Counted from the first letter of the stretch, positions 43,147 through 53,672 are shown. The stretch is DNA of 59,089 nt from an uncultured Bacilli bacterium (GCA_934179675.1 CAKPQS010000003.1:1-59089), one strand, 5' to 3'. Made by a program: numbers and translations. The notes: generated from the sequence alone by a model not told the origin.

Positions 43147-43190
43147 ATTTTCACCAATCAAATTATAATACAAAAAATATGTATATTTTG

Positions 43191-43811
43191 TCAATTTTTT
43201 AACTTTTTTTCAATTTCTTTATAATTAGGACAATATTTACTAACTGTATTCCAAAATGATTTAGAATGATTAAAATGAACAAAATGTGATAATTCATGAA
43301 TTATAACATAATCTAAACAAGAGCTATCATATTTAACTAAATTTAAATTTAATGTAACAGAATTTACTTTACGATTGCATACACCCCATCTAGTTTTCAT
43401 TGATCTTATCTTTAATATTGGATATGGAATATTTTCATCAAATTTATTATAGTAAAAATCTAAATGATCCTTAAAAATACTTAATATTTTCATTTTATAC
43501 CAACTATTTAATTTTTTTAAATTATTAACTTTTATTACATCATCTAAAATTTCTACATCTTTTATTTTTTCATCAACTATTATATCATATTTTTTACCCA
43601 TTAAGTAAAAACCATCTTTTTTTTCTTTTGATAGATTCTTTTTTAAAAAGTTAATATTATTATCTAATATCTGTTTAATTTTATTATTTGTAACAAAATA
43701 ATTAGTTGTTACAACTATATTTTTATTTTCATCAACTCTTATATATGTATTTTTATTATTTTTTCTTTTAACTATAACATTATATAAGACATTATTAATT
43801 TCATACTTCAT
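43191..43811 (-). CDS. YgjP-like zinc metallopeptidase domain protein (M48-like, DUF45)
   Basis: 206 residues. The zinc motif is VIIHELSHFVHFNHSKSFW (HExxH plus a third His), preceded by MKTRWGVCNRKVNSVTLNLNL as in YgjP/SprT-like members. The N-terminal 100 residues are the usual beta-rich segment. Its substrate is unknown. The start overlaps the tex stop by four bases (ATGA), so it is translated with tex. Confidence 0.85.
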   Translation of the reverse strand: MKYEINNVLYNVIVKRKNNKNTYIRVDENKNIVVTTNYFVTNNKIKQILDNNINFLKKNLSKEKKDGFYLMGKKYDIIVDEKIKDVEILDDVIKVNNLKKLNSWYKMKILSIFKDHLDFYYNKFDENIPYPILKIRSMKTRWGVCNRKVNSVTLNLNLVKYDSSCLDYVIIHELSHFVHFNHSKSFWNTVSKYCPNYKEIEKKLKN

Positions 43812-45943
43812 TTTATCAATGATAAATTAACTCTTTTTTTATTTAAATCTATACTATCTACATAAACATCTATAATATCACCAACACTTAATATATCATT
43901 TGGATCCTTTATATATTTATTTGACATTTTTGATATATGAATTAAACCATCATCATGTAAACCAATATCAACAAAAGCTCCAAAAGGTGTAACATTTCTA
44001 ACAGTACCCTCTATAGAATCGCCTATTTTTAAATCCTTAATTTCTAATATATTATGTTTAAGTAAAGGCTTTTTCATTTCATCTCTTGGATCCCTTTTAG
44101 GCATCTTTAATGACTTTATAATATCTTCTAAAGTAAATTTATCAGTATTTAAATATTGTGCTATTTTTTCAATATCCAAATTATTTAATTTATCTATTAT
44201 TTCAATAGAACCTATTTGATCTAATCTAATATTTAATAAATCTAATAAATTTAAAACTATATTATAACTTTCAGGATGAATAGAAGTACTATCTAAAATA
44301 TTATTTCCATTTACCCTTAAAAAACCAATTGCTTGTTCATAAGTTTTAGGTGTTAATATCTTTTTATCAATTAATTCTTCTCTTGTTTTAAACATATTGA
44401 TTTCACGATATTTAATTATTTTAGCAATAGAAGTTTTCGTTAAACCAGATATATATTTTAGCAAAAAAGGCGAAGCAGTATTTATATTAACACCAACCAT
44501 ATTAACTGCTTTTTCCACAGTAAAATCAAGTGTTTCCGATAATTTTTTACTAGGTAAATCATGTTGATATAACCCAACACCAATACTTTCAGGTGTTATT
44601 TTAACAAGTTCAGCCAAAGGATCTTGTAATCTTCTACCAATACTAACAGCACTTCTTTCTTCAACTTGTAAATCAGGAAATTCTTGTTTAGCAAGCGGTG
44701 AAGCGCTATAAACAGAAGCACCAGCTTCACTTACTATTATATAATTTATATTTTGATAATCTTTTAAAACATCAGCAATAAATGCTTCACTTTCTCTTGA
44801 AGCAGTACCATTTCCAATTGCAATAATTTCTATTTTATATTTATCTAATAAAGTTTTTACTATTTTTTTAGCCTCATCATATTTTTTAACAGGTTCATGA
44901 GGATATATTTTAGATATTTCAACTAATTTTCCTGTTGGATCAATTACTGCAAGTTTACATCCCGTTCTAAATGCCGGATCTAACCCCAATACCCATTTTT
45001 CTTTTAAAGGTGGCGTTAATAAGAGTTTTTCTAGATTTTTTCCAAAATTACTTATAGCAATATCAGATGCTTTTTCCGTTAATTCTGATCTTATTTCTCT
45101 TTCTATTGACGGTGCTATTAATCTTTTATAAGCATCATTAATAGCATTTTTTACAATATCAACAACATAACTATTTTCTACTTTAATTATTTTTTTATAT
45201 AAATAATCAAGTATATTCATTTCATCTATTTCTATATTTACATTAATAATATTTTCTTTTTCAGCTCTATTAATAGCAAGAAGTCTATGAGGTTTAATTT
45301 CCTTTACTTTTTCATTATAATCATAATACATTTCATAAACTTTATTTTCATCTATTGCATTTTTTTTAATTTTAGTTCTTATTATTCCATTATTATAAGT
45401 ATAATTTCTTATTCCTTTACGGTAATAAGCATTATCACTTATCCATTCAGCAATTATATAAGATGCTCCGACTATTGCTTCATCTTTAGTTTTTACTTTA
45501 CTATTTATATATTTATTAACTATATCATCAATATTTCCCTTAATAGGAAAACTCATAACAATTTTAGCAAGTGGTTCTAATCCATTATTAATAGCATCTG
45601 TAGCCTTTGTTTTCTTCTTTTCTTTAAAAGGCCTATATAAATCATCAATCTCAACCATCTTTTTAGCACTTAAAATATCATTTTTTAATTCATCCGTTAA
45701 TAATCCTTTTTCATCAATTAATCTAATAACATCTTCTTTTTTCTTAAGTAAATTTATCTGATATTCATAATATTCATTAATTTTTCTTATTTCATCTTCA
45801 TTTAATGCACCAGTTTTTTCTTTACGATAACGAGCTATAAAAGGTACAGTTGCTCCTTCTTCTAATAATTTTAATGTGTTTTCAACCTGTTCTTTTTTTA
45901 TATTAAGTATTACACATATTTCATTTATTATTGTATCATTCAT
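43808..45943 (-). CDS. tex: Tex-family RNA-binding transcription accessory protein
   Basis: 711 residues, full length. N-terminal helical domain, YqgF-like domain (KEKWVLGLDPAFRTGCKLAVID), helix-hairpin-helix pair (NINTASPFLLKYISGLTK, FKTREELIDKKILTPKTYEQ) and a C-terminal S1 domain (IGDSIEGTVRNVTPFGAFVDIG). The family affects transcription and RNA handling. Start ATG after GGTGGAGGTATAAA. Confidence 0.96.
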   Translation of the reverse strand: MNDTIINEICVILNIKKEQVENTLKLLEEGATVPFIARYRKEKTGALNEDEIRKINEYYEYQINLLKKKEDVIRLIDEKGLLTDELKNDILSAKKMVEIDDLYRPFKEKKKTKATDAINNGLEPLAKIVMSFPIKGNIDDIVNKYINSKVKTKDEAIVGASYIIAEWISDNAYYRKGIRNYTYNNGIIRTKIKKNAIDENKVYEMYYDYNEKVKEIKPHRLLAINRAEKENIINVNIEIDEMNILDYLYKKIIKVENSYVVDIVKNAINDAYKRLIAPSIEREIRSELTEKASDIAISNFGKNLEKLLLTPPLKEKWVLGLDPAFRTGCKLAVIDPTGKLVEISKIYPHEPVKKYDEAKKIVKTLLDKYKIEIIAIGNGTASRESEAFIADVLKDYQNINYIIVSEAGASVYSASPLAKQEFPDLQVEERSAVSIGRRLQDPLAELVKITPESIGVGLYQHDLPSKKLSETLDFTVEKAVNMVGVNINTASPFLLKYISGLTKTSIAKIIKYREINMFKTREELIDKKILTPKTYEQAIGFLRVNGNNILDSTSIHPESYNIVLNLLDLLNIRLDQIGSIEIIDKLNNLDIEKIAQYLNTDKFTLEDIIKSLKMPKRDPRDEMKKPLLKHNILEIKDLKIGDSIEGTVRNVTPFGAFVDIGLHDDGLIHISKMSNKYIKDPNDILSVGDIIDVYVDSIDLNKKRVNLSLIK

Positions 45944-45991
45944 TTTATACCTCCACCAATTATATATTTTAACAAAGTATAGAAAAAATGT

Positions 45992-46621
45992 CTATTTCTT
46001 TTTAGACATTTTAAGTATTTTATTTGGACTCATTCGAACATTATTAGTTAAATATAACTGTTTTCTCATTTTTTTTAGTAATTCTATTTTTTCTTCTTTA
46101 CTTAAATTAACATTCATTATTATTTCATCAACATAATCATCTACTGCAACCATTTTTTGAGCTATATTATATTCTTTTTTAGTTAAACCATCATATTCTA
46201 TTTCTATTTTTTCATCATTTTGTGAAGAAGGAAAATCAAATACTTTACTTTTTTCTTCACCTATTTTATTATCTTTAACAGTTTCTCTAAAAGGTTCTAA
46301 TTTATCAATTCTTGTAAATAAATATCTAACATCAGTAGTATTTGCAATTTCAAAATATCTAAAAGATGCATATATAAAATTAAAAATTGGCATAAAAGAT
46401 GATACTAAATTAAATATTTTTAAACCTTTATAACCTTTTATTTTATAAACAGAAAAACCAAGTTCCTTATCTCTTATTTTTTCATATATATCACTTGCTA
46501 TATGAAGTGCTGCCGAAATAGCAACTGTTATTACATAGAAATTAAAAAATTTAACTGTAAATAACACAAGAAGAAAATTTAAAAGTAGCCCAAAAATTAA
46601 AGTTTCTGATAATTTATTCAT
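45992..46621 (-). CDS. Membrane protein of unknown function, 209 residues
   Basis: Start ATG after GGAGGTAAT. Residues 6-24, 30-48 and a hydrophobic stretch near 75-95 (LVSSFMPIFNFIYASFRYF) are membrane segments. The C-terminal 100 residues are soluble, acidic then basic, ending in LKMSKKK. No family is recognised. It lies between ruvB and tex in the same direction, so it may belong to the ruvA-ruvB transcript. Confidence 0.5.
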   Translation of the reverse strand: MNKLSETLIFGLLLNFLLVLFTVKFFNFYVITVAISAALHIASDIYEKIRDKELGFSVYKIKGYKGLKIFNLVSSFMPIFNFIYASFRYFEIANTTDVRYLFTRIDKLEPFRETVKDNKIGEEKSKVFDFPSSQNDEKIEIEYDGLTKKEYNIAQKMVAVDDYVDEIIMNVNLSKEEKIELLKKMRKQLYLTNNVRMSPNKILKMSKKK

Positions 46622-46681
46622 ATTACCTCCAAAAGTACTATTATTATACAAAATTTTATTTAATAAGTCAAAATAATATAC

Positions 46682-47671
46682 TTACTTCTTTTTGATTCCC
46701 AAATGTTCATAAGCTTTTTCAGTAACCATTCTTCCTCTTGGTGTTCTTTTTAAGAATCCATTTTGTAATAAGTAAGGTTCATATACATCTTCAATCGTTG
46801 TTTGTTCTTCACCAATCGATGAACTAATAGCTTCAATTCCTACTGGTCCACCGTTAAATCTTTCAATTATAGATTTTAATAAATTATAATCTGTTTCATC
46901 TAATCCTTCTTTATCAACCTTTAATTTATCCAAAGCATAAGAAGCAACATCTTTAGTTATAACATTTTCTTCCATAACACAAGCATAATCTCTAACCCTT
47001 TTAAAAAGTCTATTAGCAATTCTCGGAGTCCCTCTACTTCTTTTAGCAATTTCATAAGCAGCATCATCATCAATATCATAAGCAAGTACTCTAGAAGTTC
47101 TTTTAACAATTTGTTTTAATTCATCAATAGTATAATAATTCAATTTTGATACAATACCAAATCGATCTCTTAATGGACCTGTTAAATCTCCAGCTCTAGT
47201 TGTAGCACCAACTAACGTAAAAGGAGGCAAATCAATTTTAATTGACCTACTAGATGTATCTGTACCAACTACAATATCAATACTAAAGTCTTCCATTGCC
47301 GAATATAATATTTCTTCAACAAAACGAGGAATTCGATGTATTTCATCAATAAATAATACATCTCCTTGTTCAAGTGTTGATAAAACAGCAGCTAAATCAC
47401 CTGTTTTTTCAATTGCTGGACCACTAGCTGTTTTTATATTACTTCCAAGTTCATTAGCAATAATATTAGCAAGTGTCGTTTTCCCTAATCCTGGAGGACC
47501 ATATAACAGTGTATGATCTAATGATTCTCCTCTTATTTTAGCAGCTTTTATAAAAATTTTTAAATTTTCTTTTACTTCTGTTTGACCAATATATTCATCA
47601 ATTGATTGTGGCCTTATATTTTCTGGTTCTATTTCATTTTCTAGTTTTGTTGCATTTAGCATTTCATTCAT
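46682..47671 (-). CDS. ruvB: Holliday junction branch migration ATPase RuvB
   Basis: 329 residues. LRPQSIDEYIGQ, Walker A GPPGLGKTT, Walker B FIDEIHR, sensor GATTRAGDLTGPLRDRFG, and the C-terminal winged helix (GFLKRTPRGRM). It works as a hexamer with RuvA. Start ATG after GGGGGAATAT, nine bases after ruvA. RecU at the right end of the window would supply the nuclease in place of RuvC. Confidence 0.98.
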   Translation of the reverse strand: MNEMLNATKLENEIEPENIRPQSIDEYIGQTEVKENLKIFIKAAKIRGESLDHTLLYGPPGLGKTTLANIIANELGSNIKTASGPAIEKTGDLAAVLSTLEQGDVLFIDEIHRIPRFVEEILYSAMEDFSIDIVVGTDTSSRSIKIDLPPFTLVGATTRAGDLTGPLRDRFGIVSKLNYYTIDELKQIVKRTSRVLAYDIDDDAAYEIAKRSRGTPRIANRLFKRVRDYACVMEENVITKDVASYALDKLKVDKEGLDETDYNLLKSIIERFNGGPVGIEAISSSIGEEQTTIEDVYEPYLLQNGFLKRTPRGRMVTEKAYEHLGIKKK

Positions 47672-47680
47672 ATATTCCCC

Positions 47681-48232
47681 CTATTTTTTTAATAATAATT
47701 TTAAAGCATCTTTAATTTGTTCACCTATTGGTTTAGTATTATCGATATCTTTAATAATTTTGTTGATATCACCATTTTTATATCCTAGACCTATTAAAGC
47801 ATCAACTAATTCATCATTTACCTTTACTTCTTCTTTAGTCATAACTAATTTTCCTTTTAAATCAAGAATAATTTGTCTAGCAACTTTATCTCCTATTTTA
47901 GGAAATTTTTTTAAATACAAAATATTTTCTCGTTCAATAGCATCAACAAGTCCATTTACACTACCAGTTCCTAACATTGGTAGTGCCATTTTACATCCTA
48001 AACCTTTAACATCAATTAATTTTAAAAACATTTCTTTTTCTTCATTATTTTTAAATCCATATAAACTAATTTCATCTTCTCTTACATATTGATATATATA
48101 TACTTTTACATCTTCATTTATATTAAATATATATGGATTAGGTGTATATACTTTATAACCTATTCCGTTATTATCGATTACAATATAAGAAGGTTCAATT
48201 TGTTCAATTTTTCCTTTTATATAGTCATACAT
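47681..48232 (-). CDS. ruvA: Holliday junction DNA helicase subunit RuvA
   Basis: 183 residues. OB-fold domain (MYDYIKGKIEQIEPSYIVID), helix-hairpin-helix segments (LIDVKGLGCKMALPML, FPKIGDKVARQIILDLKGKL) and the C-terminal RuvB-binding domain (LVDALIGLGYKNGDI). Start ATG after AGGTGATAT. Slightly shorter than the common 200. Confidence 0.96.
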   Translation of the reverse strand: MYDYIKGKIEQIEPSYIVIDNNGIGYKVYTPNPYIFNINEDVKVYIYQYVREDEISLYGFKNNEEKEMFLKLIDVKGLGCKMALPMLGTGSVNGLVDAIERENILYLKKFPKIGDKVARQIILDLKGKLVMTKEEVKVNDELVDALIGLGYKNGDINKIIKDIDNTKPIGEQIKDALKLLLKK

Positions 48233-48235
48233 ATA

Positions 48236-48550
48236 TCACCTTTTATTTTTAAACATATACGCTAATATATAGTATTCAAAGATTGCAAATATTACTATAT
48301 ACACACCAATTAATATTAATTGAAGTGTTCCATTAGTAAATTCTTTTATAATACTAGGTAATGAAGCAGGAATATATTTATTTACGAAACTTGCAAATTC
48401 TCCTATATATTTACCATAAAAACTAGCAATAGCATTTAATACTCTTAATAAAATATCAAAAGCACATATAAAGTATATACTTCTTTTAAATCCTTTCAAA
48501 AAACAACACGCTACTACTATAATTAATAATACAATCACAATTTTTAACAT
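48236..48550 (-). CDS. Small membrane protein, 104 residues
   Basis: Start ATG after GGAGGATAAA. Three hydrophobic segments (about 3-20, 22-40, 75-98) with a short soluble loop. The end is FKNKR, and the ruvA binding site follows at once. The layout is reminiscent of YggT-type or CvpA-type small membrane proteins, but no motif confirms it. In the same transcript as fmt and ruvAB. Confidence 0.5.
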   Translation of the reverse strand: MLKIVIVLLIIVVACCFLKGFKRSIYFICAFDILLRVLNAIASFYGKYIGEFASFVNKYIPASLPSIIKEFTNGTLQLILIGVYIVIFAIFEYYILAYMFKNKR

Positions 48551-48551
48551 T

Positions 48552-49001
48552 TTATCCTCCATATTCTATTGTTATATCATTAACAATTATTTTTTTTATT
48601 TTTTCATCCTCTATTTTTAATTTAACTATATTATTTCCAATAACATATTCATCTTGATACTCTTTATCACTCAAAATATTATATAAATTATCAGGTCTAA
48701 TAAAATTTTCAAATTCTCTTATTTCTTCTATTTGATTATTATCAATAAAAGCACCATTATATATTCCACTTATCACATATTCATCATAATAAATAGTGTA
48801 ACTAAAATACAATGTATTTTTATAATCTTCTAAAATATAAGCAAAAGAACTTTTTTCTAATGTTTTTACATCTTTTTCATCAACTATTTTTAAACTTTTT
48901 TTATAAGGTTTATAAGTTATAAATATTATTAATGAAACGATCAATCCTAAAAACAAATAAATTATATTACGCATTTGTTCATTTTTTAAAATTGTTTTCA
49001 T
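48552..49001 (-). CDS. Single-pass membrane protein, 149 residues
   Basis: ATG overlaps the fmt stop (ATGA). Membrane helix about 12-29, then an outward or cytoplasmic domain of about 115 residues, beta-rich and acidic (YYDEYVISGIYNGAF, EIREFENFIRPDNLY). No family is recognised. Tight spacing places it in the fmt-ruv transcript. Confidence 0.5.
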   Translation of the reverse strand: MKTILKNEQMRNIIYLFLGLIVSLIIFITYKPYKKSLKIVDEKDVKTLEKSSFAYILEDYKNTLYFSYTIYYDEYVISGIYNGAFIDNNQIEEIREFENFIRPDNLYNILSDKEYQDEYVIGNNIVKLKIEDEKIKKIIVNDITIEYGG

Positions 49002-49906
49002 TTTAATATACTTCCAATTAATTGATGACCATTTATAAATTCTCTAGCAGTTTGTTTTTTCTTGCCTTCCAATTGTACTTCCGTCAAAATAATTTCGCCA
49101 TCAGCACAAATAACACCAAAACCATCATCATAAATATTTACAATTTCTCCAATTGTTCCTTTTTTTTCTGAACCTATTCTACTTTTCCATATTTTAAGAA
49201 TTTTATTGTTAAAAATAGTATAAGCTCCAGGATATGAATTAAGTCCTCTAATTTGATTAAATATTTCTCTTCTAGTTTTATTAAAATCAATTTTTTCATC
49301 ATCACGACTTATATTATATCCATAAGTAACATCTTCTTCATTTTGTTTTATTCTTTTTATATCACCACTTATAATTTTAGGTATTGCTTCAAGTATCAAA
49401 TCACGACCAATTATAGATAATCTATCATGCAAAGTTTCCGTAGTATCATCATCTGTTATAATAGTTTCTCTTTGCATAATAATATCGCCTTCATCCATTT
49501 TATCATTCATATACATAATAGTAATACCCGTTTTATCATAACCATCAATAATTGCATGATGAATAGGTGCTCCTCCTCTTAATTTAGGTAAAAGTGAAGC
49601 ATGAATATTAATTGCTCCATACTTAGGACAATCTAATAATGCTTTAGGAATAATTTGACCATAAGCACAAGTAATAATCATATCAGGATTTAAATTAATT
49701 ATTTCTTCATATTCTTTTCTTATTTTTTGTGGTTGAAAAACTTTTATATTATTCATTAAACCAACTTTTTTAATAATTGGTTCACTTACCTTATTTCCAA
49801 GTACTCTATCAGGTTGTGTAACTATTAATTCAACATCATAATTTTTTATTAAAGCTTCTAATATAGGTTTACTAAATTCTGGTGTACCCATAAATACTAT
49901 TTTCAT
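48998..49906 (-). CDS. fmt: Methionyl-tRNA formyltransferase
   Basis: 302 residues. VFMGTPEFS at the start, catalytic NIHASLLPKLRGGAPIHHAI, and DKMDEGDI; C-terminal OB-like domain follows. It formylates initiator Met-tRNA with 10-formyl-THF (made by FolD). Start ATG after GGAGGTATGATAT. priA lies upstream in the same direction but a plus-strand gene (50004-50582) is inserted between them. Confidence 0.97.
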   Translation of the reverse strand: MKIVFMGTPEFSKPILEALIKNYDVELIVTQPDRVLGNKVSEPIIKKVGLMNNIKVFQPQKIRKEYEEIINLNPDMIITCAYGQIIPKALLDCPKYGAINIHASLLPKLRGGAPIHHAIIDGYDKTGITIMYMNDKMDEGDIIMQRETIITDDDTTETLHDRLSIIGRDLILEAIPKIISGDIKRIKQNEEDVTYGYNISRDDEKIDFNKTRREIFNQIRGLNSYPGAYTIFNNKILKIWKSRIGSEKKGTIGEIVNIYDDGFGVICADGEIILTEVQLEGKKKQTAREFINGHQLIGSILK

Positions 49907-49949
49907 ATATCATACCTCCAGTAAATATTTTACCATAAATAGTTTTAAT

Positions 49950-49977
49950 TTGACATATTTTTTTAAAAGTTTATAAT
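49950..49977 (+). promoter_or_regulatory. Consensus promoter TTGACA-16-TATAAT
   Basis: Both boxes are perfect. It lies 26 bases before the start of the 50004-50582 gene, divergent from fmt. Confidence 0.85.
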
Positions 49978-50003
49978 AGATATTGTAATAGAGGAGAATA
50001 GAT

Positions 50004-50582
50004 ATGAAACAGAATTATTTTTTTGCAAATCGTAATGCTAGTGTATCAATTGAAAATGATGAAATAAAAATTAATAAATATTCAGATAATGTAGATGAAG
50101 AATTATTAAAAAAAGATATTATAAACCATCTTGAAAAAGAAAAAATTAACATAAAAGAAGAATGTAACCAATATGAAAAAAAAGGAAAAAATTATTTGTA
50201 CCTTATATTTTTTTGTGTTGGTATAATTATTTTTAATATTATAATTAATTATATATCTAAAAATAGTTTTAACATTTCACAGACGAATGCTTATTATTTA
50301 AGTAAATTTATAGGAGCAATTAATGTATTAGTGTTTTCTGGCTGTTCTTGCTCAATTATTTATAGCTTTGCCAAAATAGTTATATTTGAAAATAAAATGA
50401 ATAAATTAAATGAAAATATTAATAAATTAAATAAATTAATTAAAAAAACAAAAAATGAATTAAATACTATTAATTTGCAAAAAACAAAAGAAATAAAAAA
50501 GGAAGATCAAATTACAAAAAAACCTTACCAAAAAGTAACACCACTTCCTGAAATAGATAATGAATTTCATATGAAAAGATAA
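50004..50582 (+). CDS. Two-pass membrane protein with coiled coil
   Basis: 192 residues; start ATG after GAGGAGAATAGAT. Residues 1-60 are soluble (FFANRNASVSIENDEIKINK). Membrane helices at about 66-88 and 100-128 (the second with the CSCS cluster). Residues 130-165 form a coiled coil (MNKLNENINKLNKLIKKTKNEL), then a basic tail. No family is recognised. It stands alone on the plus strand between fmt and priA, with the best promoter in the window. Confidence 0.6.
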   Translation: MKQNYFFANRNASVSIENDEIKINKYSDNVDEELLKKDIINHLEKEKINIKEECNQYEKKGKNYLYLIFFCVGIIIFNIIINYISKNSFNISQTNAYYLSKFIGAINVLVFSGCSCSIIYSFAKIVIFENKMNKLNENINKLNKLIKKTKNELNTINLQKTKEIKKEDQITKKPYQKVTPLPEIDNEFHMKR

Positions 50583-50586
50583 TACT

Positions 50587-52725
50587 TTATAACCTTACAG
50601 GGTTAAATTCAAGTATTACCTTTTTTTTACTTTCTTTATATTTATCATTAATAAATTTTATTTTTTCATAAATACTTTTATATTCTTTATATTTAATTAT
50701 TATTTGTACACAATATATATTATTAATTTTAGGTATTAAAGCTGCTGATGGGCCAAGAATAGATATATTATCTTGTTTTAAATAATTAGCGATCTTTTCT
50801 CCTTCTATAAAACAATCATCAATATTTTTATCCATTATTTTTATTAATAAAAGATCACAATAAGGAGGATAATTTAATTTTTTTCTCATTTTCATTTCTA
50901 TTTCATAAAAACTTTTATAATCATTTAAGGCAGCTAAACGAATACTATAGTGATCAATATTAAATCCTTGTATAATAACTTCACCTTTTTTACTACTTCT
51001 TCCAGCTCTACCAGCGACCTGATTCAAAAGTTCAAATGTTCTTTCACCACTTCTGAAATCAGGAATATTTAATGTGGCATCACCATTTATAACCCCAACT
51101 AATGTTACATTATTGAAATCAAGTCCTTTAGCTATCATTTGTGTTCCAATTAAAATATCATATTCATAGCTAGCGAATGAATCAATTAATTTTTCATGAG
51201 CGCCTTTTTTACTTGTTGTATCAATGTCCATCCTAACTACTCTAGCAGCAAACATTTCTTTTAATGTTTCCTCTAATTTTTCTGTTCCAAAGCCATAATA
51301 TTTTAAACTTTTAGTTTTACATTTTGGACATAATGAAATAACATTTTCTTCATGATTACAATAATGACATTTTAGTTTATTATTTGTTTTATGAAAAACA
51401 AGTGGAATATCGCAATTAGGACATTTTATCGTTGTAGCACAATTGGAACAAACTAAACTAGTTGTATATCCTCTCCTATTTAATAAAATAATTATTTGCT
51501 CTTTTTTTGCTAATCTTTCATTTATTTTATTTTTTAAAACACTAGATATAATACGATTCCCCATTTTAAATTCTTTACACATATCAACCATTTCAACTAC
51601 TGGCATTTGTTTATTTACCCTATTTTTTAATTCTATTAATTCATAAATATTTAATTTAGCCCTTGTATAACTTTCAATTGAAGGAGTAGCACTACCAAGA
51701 ATAACTTTAGCATTATGATTTTTTCCTCTTTTTAAAGCAATATCAATTGCATTATATGTAGGCATATTTTCTTGATGATATGAACTAGAATGTTCTTCAT
51801 CAATAACAATTAAACCAATATTAGTAAATGGTGCGAATACAGCACTTCTAGCACCAACAACAATACTTACAGATTTATTTTTTATTTTACGCCATTCATC
51901 ATATTTTTCACCATCAGAAAGTCCACTATGTAAAATGGCAACATTACCTTTAAATCTTGATTTAAATATATTTGTTAATTGAGGTGTTAAACTTATTTCT
52001 GGTACTAAAACAATTACTTCTTTTTTTTCTTTCAAAACTTCATCTATTACATGCATATAAACTTCTGTTTTACCGGAACCTGTAACGCCATGTAAAAGAA
52101 ATGGTTTAAAACCTTTAGCATTTTTAATAATATTAACGGCATTTTGTTGTTCTTCATTTAAAATAACATTTTTATATTCTTTAATTTCTTTTTGAGCTAA
52201 TCTGTCTATTTCTTCTTCTACTTCTTTTAAAATACCTGAATTAATTAAATCTTTTGTTATATAAGATGAAATATTATTTAATTCTTTTTTTAAAACTTTG
52301 CCATTTTTTTTAACTAAATCATATATTTCTTTTCTTTTTCCATCCAAAGAAACATTTTTATTGATTACAACATAAGTTGCATATTTTATATTAATTTTAG
52401 AGCCATTTTTAGCTTTTAAACCTTTAGGTAACATTGTTTGATAACTACTTGCAAGTGTACTAAATGTTTTTTTAGAAATATATTTTCCTAGTTCTAACAT
52501 TTCTTTATTTAAAATAGGTTCAGTATCAATTTGTTTAAGTATTTCTTTTACATCATAATTAGGTTTATTATTAGTTATTTCAACTACAAAACCTTCTAAT
52601 ATCATTTTACCAAAAGGAACAAGTACTCTAATTCCAAGTTCAATATTTAAATTATCAGGAATTTTATATGTAAATGTTTTATCTACATTTTTATTAACTA
52701 ATTCAACAACAACACCTGCATACAT
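50587..52725 (-). CDS. priA: Primosomal protein N' (replication restart helicase PriA)
   Basis: 712 residues from the ATG after AGGAGGGGTAAT. N-terminal DNA-binding domain; Walker A GVTGSGKTEVY; DEEH; zinc cysteines in CSNCATTIKCPNC, KCHYC and LCPKCKT; motif VI NQVAGRAGRSSKKG. It reloads the replisome at stalled forks. priA before fmt is the normal order in Bacilli, here split by one unrelated gene. Confidence 0.97.
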   Translation of the reverse strand: MYAGVVVELVNKNVDKTFTYKIPDNLNIELGIRVLVPFGKMILEGFVVEITNNKPNYDVKEILKQIDTEPILNKEMLELGKYISKKTFSTLASSYQTMLPKGLKAKNGSKINIKYATYVVINKNVSLDGKRKEIYDLVKKNGKVLKKELNNISSYITKDLINSGILKEVEEEIDRLAQKEIKEYKNVILNEEQQNAVNIIKNAKGFKPFLLHGVTGSGKTEVYMHVIDEVLKEKKEVIVLVPEISLTPQLTNIFKSRFKGNVAILHSGLSDGEKYDEWRKIKNKSVSIVVGARSAVFAPFTNIGLIVIDEEHSSSYHQENMPTYNAIDIALKRGKNHNAKVILGSATPSIESYTRAKLNIYELIELKNRVNKQMPVVEMVDMCKEFKMGNRIISSVLKNKINERLAKKEQIIILLNRRGYTTSLVCSNCATTIKCPNCDIPLVFHKTNNKLKCHYCNHEENVISLCPKCKTKSLKYYGFGTEKLEETLKEMFAARVVRMDIDTTSKKGAHEKLIDSFASYEYDILIGTQMIAKGLDFNNVTLVGVINGDATLNIPDFRSGERTFELLNQVAGRAGRSSKKGEVIIQGFNIDHYSIRLAALNDYKSFYEIEMKMRKKLNYPPYCDLLLIKIMDKNIDDCFIEGEKIANYLKQDNISILGPSAALIPKINNIYCVQIIIKYKEYKSIYEKIKFINDKYKESKKKVILEFNPVRL

Positions 52726-52859
52726 ATTACCCCTCCTAAATGTAATTAAATTATACACTTTAAAATAAATTATAACAAGAAAAATATATTGATTTGAAAT
52801 ATTTCAAATTAATGCAGAAGATCTATTATTTATAGAAACCATTTGTTTAATATATAAAT

Positions 52860-53672
52860 TTAAATCGTTATAATTAATTTATGAATAGCTCTAGTCATAG
52901 AAACATATAAAAGTTTCATCTCAATAATACTATCTTCTTTATATTTATTTACAATTATTACTGAATCAAATTCTAATCCTTTAGATAACTAGGTAATATA
53001 TTTATATTGCTATCATAATTTAAATTAATTAAATTAATTTCTAATTTATCTTTTAATTTATCGTATAAAATATTAGAATCTTCTTGTGTTTTAGTAATAA
53101 GTGCGACTGTTTTATATTTATTTTTCAAATCACTAACTAATTCCAATACATCTTTATTTGTATATTCTACTTTTTCACCATATCTTATAACTGGTATAGT
53201 TTTATCAAGATTTAATAATTCATCATTACTTACAGTATCAACATCATTAAAATTTATTAGTTTGCTATTTTCTATTGTATATTGTCTTTTTAAAAGAAGA
53301 TTTCCTTTATAATCCCTTCTAGTGCCAAATATTTACATTCCCCGATATTAGAATCATAATAAAGTAATGAAATAGATGCCCGCCAATCAACTGTAATAAT
53401 ATTATCATAATCAGTAACGCCTTTTTCCAATATAACATCTATCAAAATTTTTATCATTTTTAAAATCAATATGTGCAAAATATGGAACTAATTTAGCTTT
53501 TTCTAATGCTTTAATTTCGCCTTCTAATTTAAATTTTTTTTCCAAATAAGCATCATAATCAAATTTAAATAATCCTTTAAATGTTGTAGTTTTAAACTAG
53601 AATCTTCAATTACTTCATCATATTTATCAATAGTGTAATTTAAATTATTTAATTATTCGTTTCCTTCTTATT
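52860..53672 (-). pseudogene. helD: Decayed HelD-type (UvrD/Rep superfamily) helicase gene
   Basis: Translating the minus strand in changing frames gives fragments in family order: a coiled-coil N-terminus (EGEIKALEKAKLVPYFAHID), DWRASISLLYYDSNIGECKY, then IPVIRYGEKVEY, ILPSYL and, after a one-base frameshift near 52985, SKGLEFDSVIIVN and LLYVSMTRAIHKLII. The Walker A and helicase motifs that should lie between the second and third fragments (several hundred residues) are absent, so a large internal deletion occurred as well. HelD in Bacillus recycles stalled RNA polymerase. The start near 53672 is approximate; no full start is left. Confidence 0.8.
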
